A program made the translations under genes and the position numbers. Of a stretch of DNA of 64,000 bases, positions 62,756 to 64,000 are shown in pieces. Under the pieces are notes generated by a model. It worked only from the letters and a program-made list of their open reading frames with translations. It did no database searches and was not told the origin of the DNA. How positions within the stretch are numbered: position 1 is the stretch's first letter; the number at the start of each line of letters is the position of its first letter. The DNA comes from Nilaparvata lugens (Eukaryota > Arthropoda > Insecta > Hemiptera > Delphacidae), in contig NC_052505.1 of assembly GCF_014356525.2 (NCBI RefSeq), positions 4,696,984 through 4,760,983 of the forward strand, in the 5' to 3' direction.

Positions 62756-63556
62756 CTTTTTCACATAATGTTGAAATGCATTACAATTGAAGACATACTG
62801 CTAACAGATTCTAGATGCAATTTCACTTTCTAGTAAACAATGGGAATCCAGTTCAGCACTGGACATTGCAACATACTGTATTGTTATCGTATGGTTGTTG
62901 GAACTTCATTATTTGTTGGAGAACATTGAACTTAATTATAAATGGTAACACTTGTACCTGTAGTTTTGCTGAATAAGAAATAAATTATTAATAATTCTTA
63001 TTTTTGAATAAAATTTGTAGTGACAGGAAAAAGTAATTGACTAACCATATAAATGTAGCCAACGGTTAAATCACATAATTCATGCATAATCTTCTCTCCT
63101 CTCTTCATATTTTTCATGAATCATTTAATGAGCATATTATAATAAAAGGATACATCACAAACGTCAAAGTGTCGTTTTTTTTCATCATCAATCTATACTC
63201 ATGTAACCGTACAATTATTAATGTCATTTCATTTATTTTCCAACCACTTGATAATGGCATCATATAGCTGAAACATGTGACTAAATAATTTTAAGAAGGG
63301 TAGACATATTTCTGTTTTTATATATATTCAAGAGTAGCACTGAAGAAAGAAGACAACCGTACAACTGTTTGAAGTAGATTACCGTGATAGAAATTTGAAA
63401 TGAATATAATTTTATTTCATGCTTTCAATGCAGTTTCCGACTTCAACTCGTTGTTTCTTCATTAATAATAATATTTGTATGGCTTTTATTAGTGGGGAGT
63501 CCCTGACGGAAGTACCACCTCGCCTGAATATATCATTTGAGCCGTCAATGGACCTT

Positions 63557-64000
63557 AGGACTGTCATACTTCAGCCGGGACCGACAGTTTATTCATTGTC
63601 TTTTCACAAAGAAAATTTTCAATTCAAATCAATTTTTATTCCAATCAACACAATACAATATACATAAAAGAAATCAAAACAAAAAATCACAATCAAAAAT
63701 AAAGTTTCAATTAAATACAAGAACAGGCTTCATGGCGGGTTGTGCTGAAAAGAAAGAGAGACAACTCTGATAAAGATAAAGATTTATATCGACAACTGTG
63801 TGAATAGAAGTCGAATTCAGCGTTTCGTGTTTTCCGCTCCAACATTGACTGTCATACTTCAGCCGGGACCGACAATTTATTCATTGTATTTTCACAAATA
63901 AAATTTATATCGTCAACTGTGTGAATAGAAGTCGTGTTTTCGCTTCAACATTGACTGTCAAACTTCAGCCGGGACCGACAATTTATTAATTTTATTCTCA
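63557..64000. repeat. Tandem-like repeat at the right edge, incomplete
   Basis: GACTGTCATACTTCAGCCGG and GACCGACA(G/A)TTTATTCATTG occur at about 63560, 63848 and 63953; the last two are 105 bases apart with GTGTGAATAGAAGTCG between them. The array probably continues past the window. Confidence 0.75.

Overview
This window is AT-rich animal nuclear DNA, most likely from an insect and plausibly a sap-sucking hemipteran of the planthopper type. The reasons are split genes with GT/AG introns, a dense load of degenerate non-LTR retrotransposons of insect type, many short inverted-repeat transposons (MITEs), a CCTAA (TTAGG-type) repeat tract, a tRNA-derived SINE and no bacterial gene organisation. 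The species is an inference from repeat style, not a proof.

Only one host gene can be assembled. It runs on the minus strand from a start codon at 50590 to a stop at 13614, with a poly(A) signal at 13552-13557. Twelve coding exons were found by hand from splice sites and reading phase. The N-terminal part (exons 1-2) resembles the N-terminal region of fibrous sheath-interacting protein 2 (FSIP2), a sperm-tail protein. The middle is charged and coiled-coil-like, and the C-terminal part is not recognised. All junctions agree in phase except exon 4 to exon 5, so either one small exon is missing or these are two adjacent genes (about 321 and 323 residues). Exon 4 also carries an apparent one-base deletion in an A7 run.

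The introns and flanks are mobile DNA. From left to right: decayed repeats and MITEs (1-9.9 kb); a degenerate satellite block of about 3.5 kb just beyond the 3' end of the gene (9.95-13.5 kb); a repeat carrying a MITE with 7-bp target duplications (13.9-15.1 kb); a TTCTA satellite beside the exon 11 splice donor (16.2-16.65 kb); LINE fragments at 18, 19.7, 24.6, 27.8, 31.1, 36.1-38.2, 53.2 and 61.3 kb; a TAA-flanked transposon nested in a long inverted repeat (20.65-22.2 kb); a TA-flanked element (32.6-33.5 kb); a minisatellite split by a solo-LTR-like insertion (43.0-45.9 kb); and, upstream of the gene, a SINE, a GC-rich candidate promoter with a 5' exon on the plus strand (57.1-57.5 kb), a tandem pile of MITE ends (57.6-58.7 kb) and minisatellites near the right edge.

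One MITE family with termini TATAGTGAGGTCCACGTTAT occurs at least nine times. No CRISPR array, bacterial operon, rRNA gene or recognisable viral gene is present. The most informative content is the split gene and several insertions whose boundaries can be read exactly because an empty or uninterrupted copy is also in the window.
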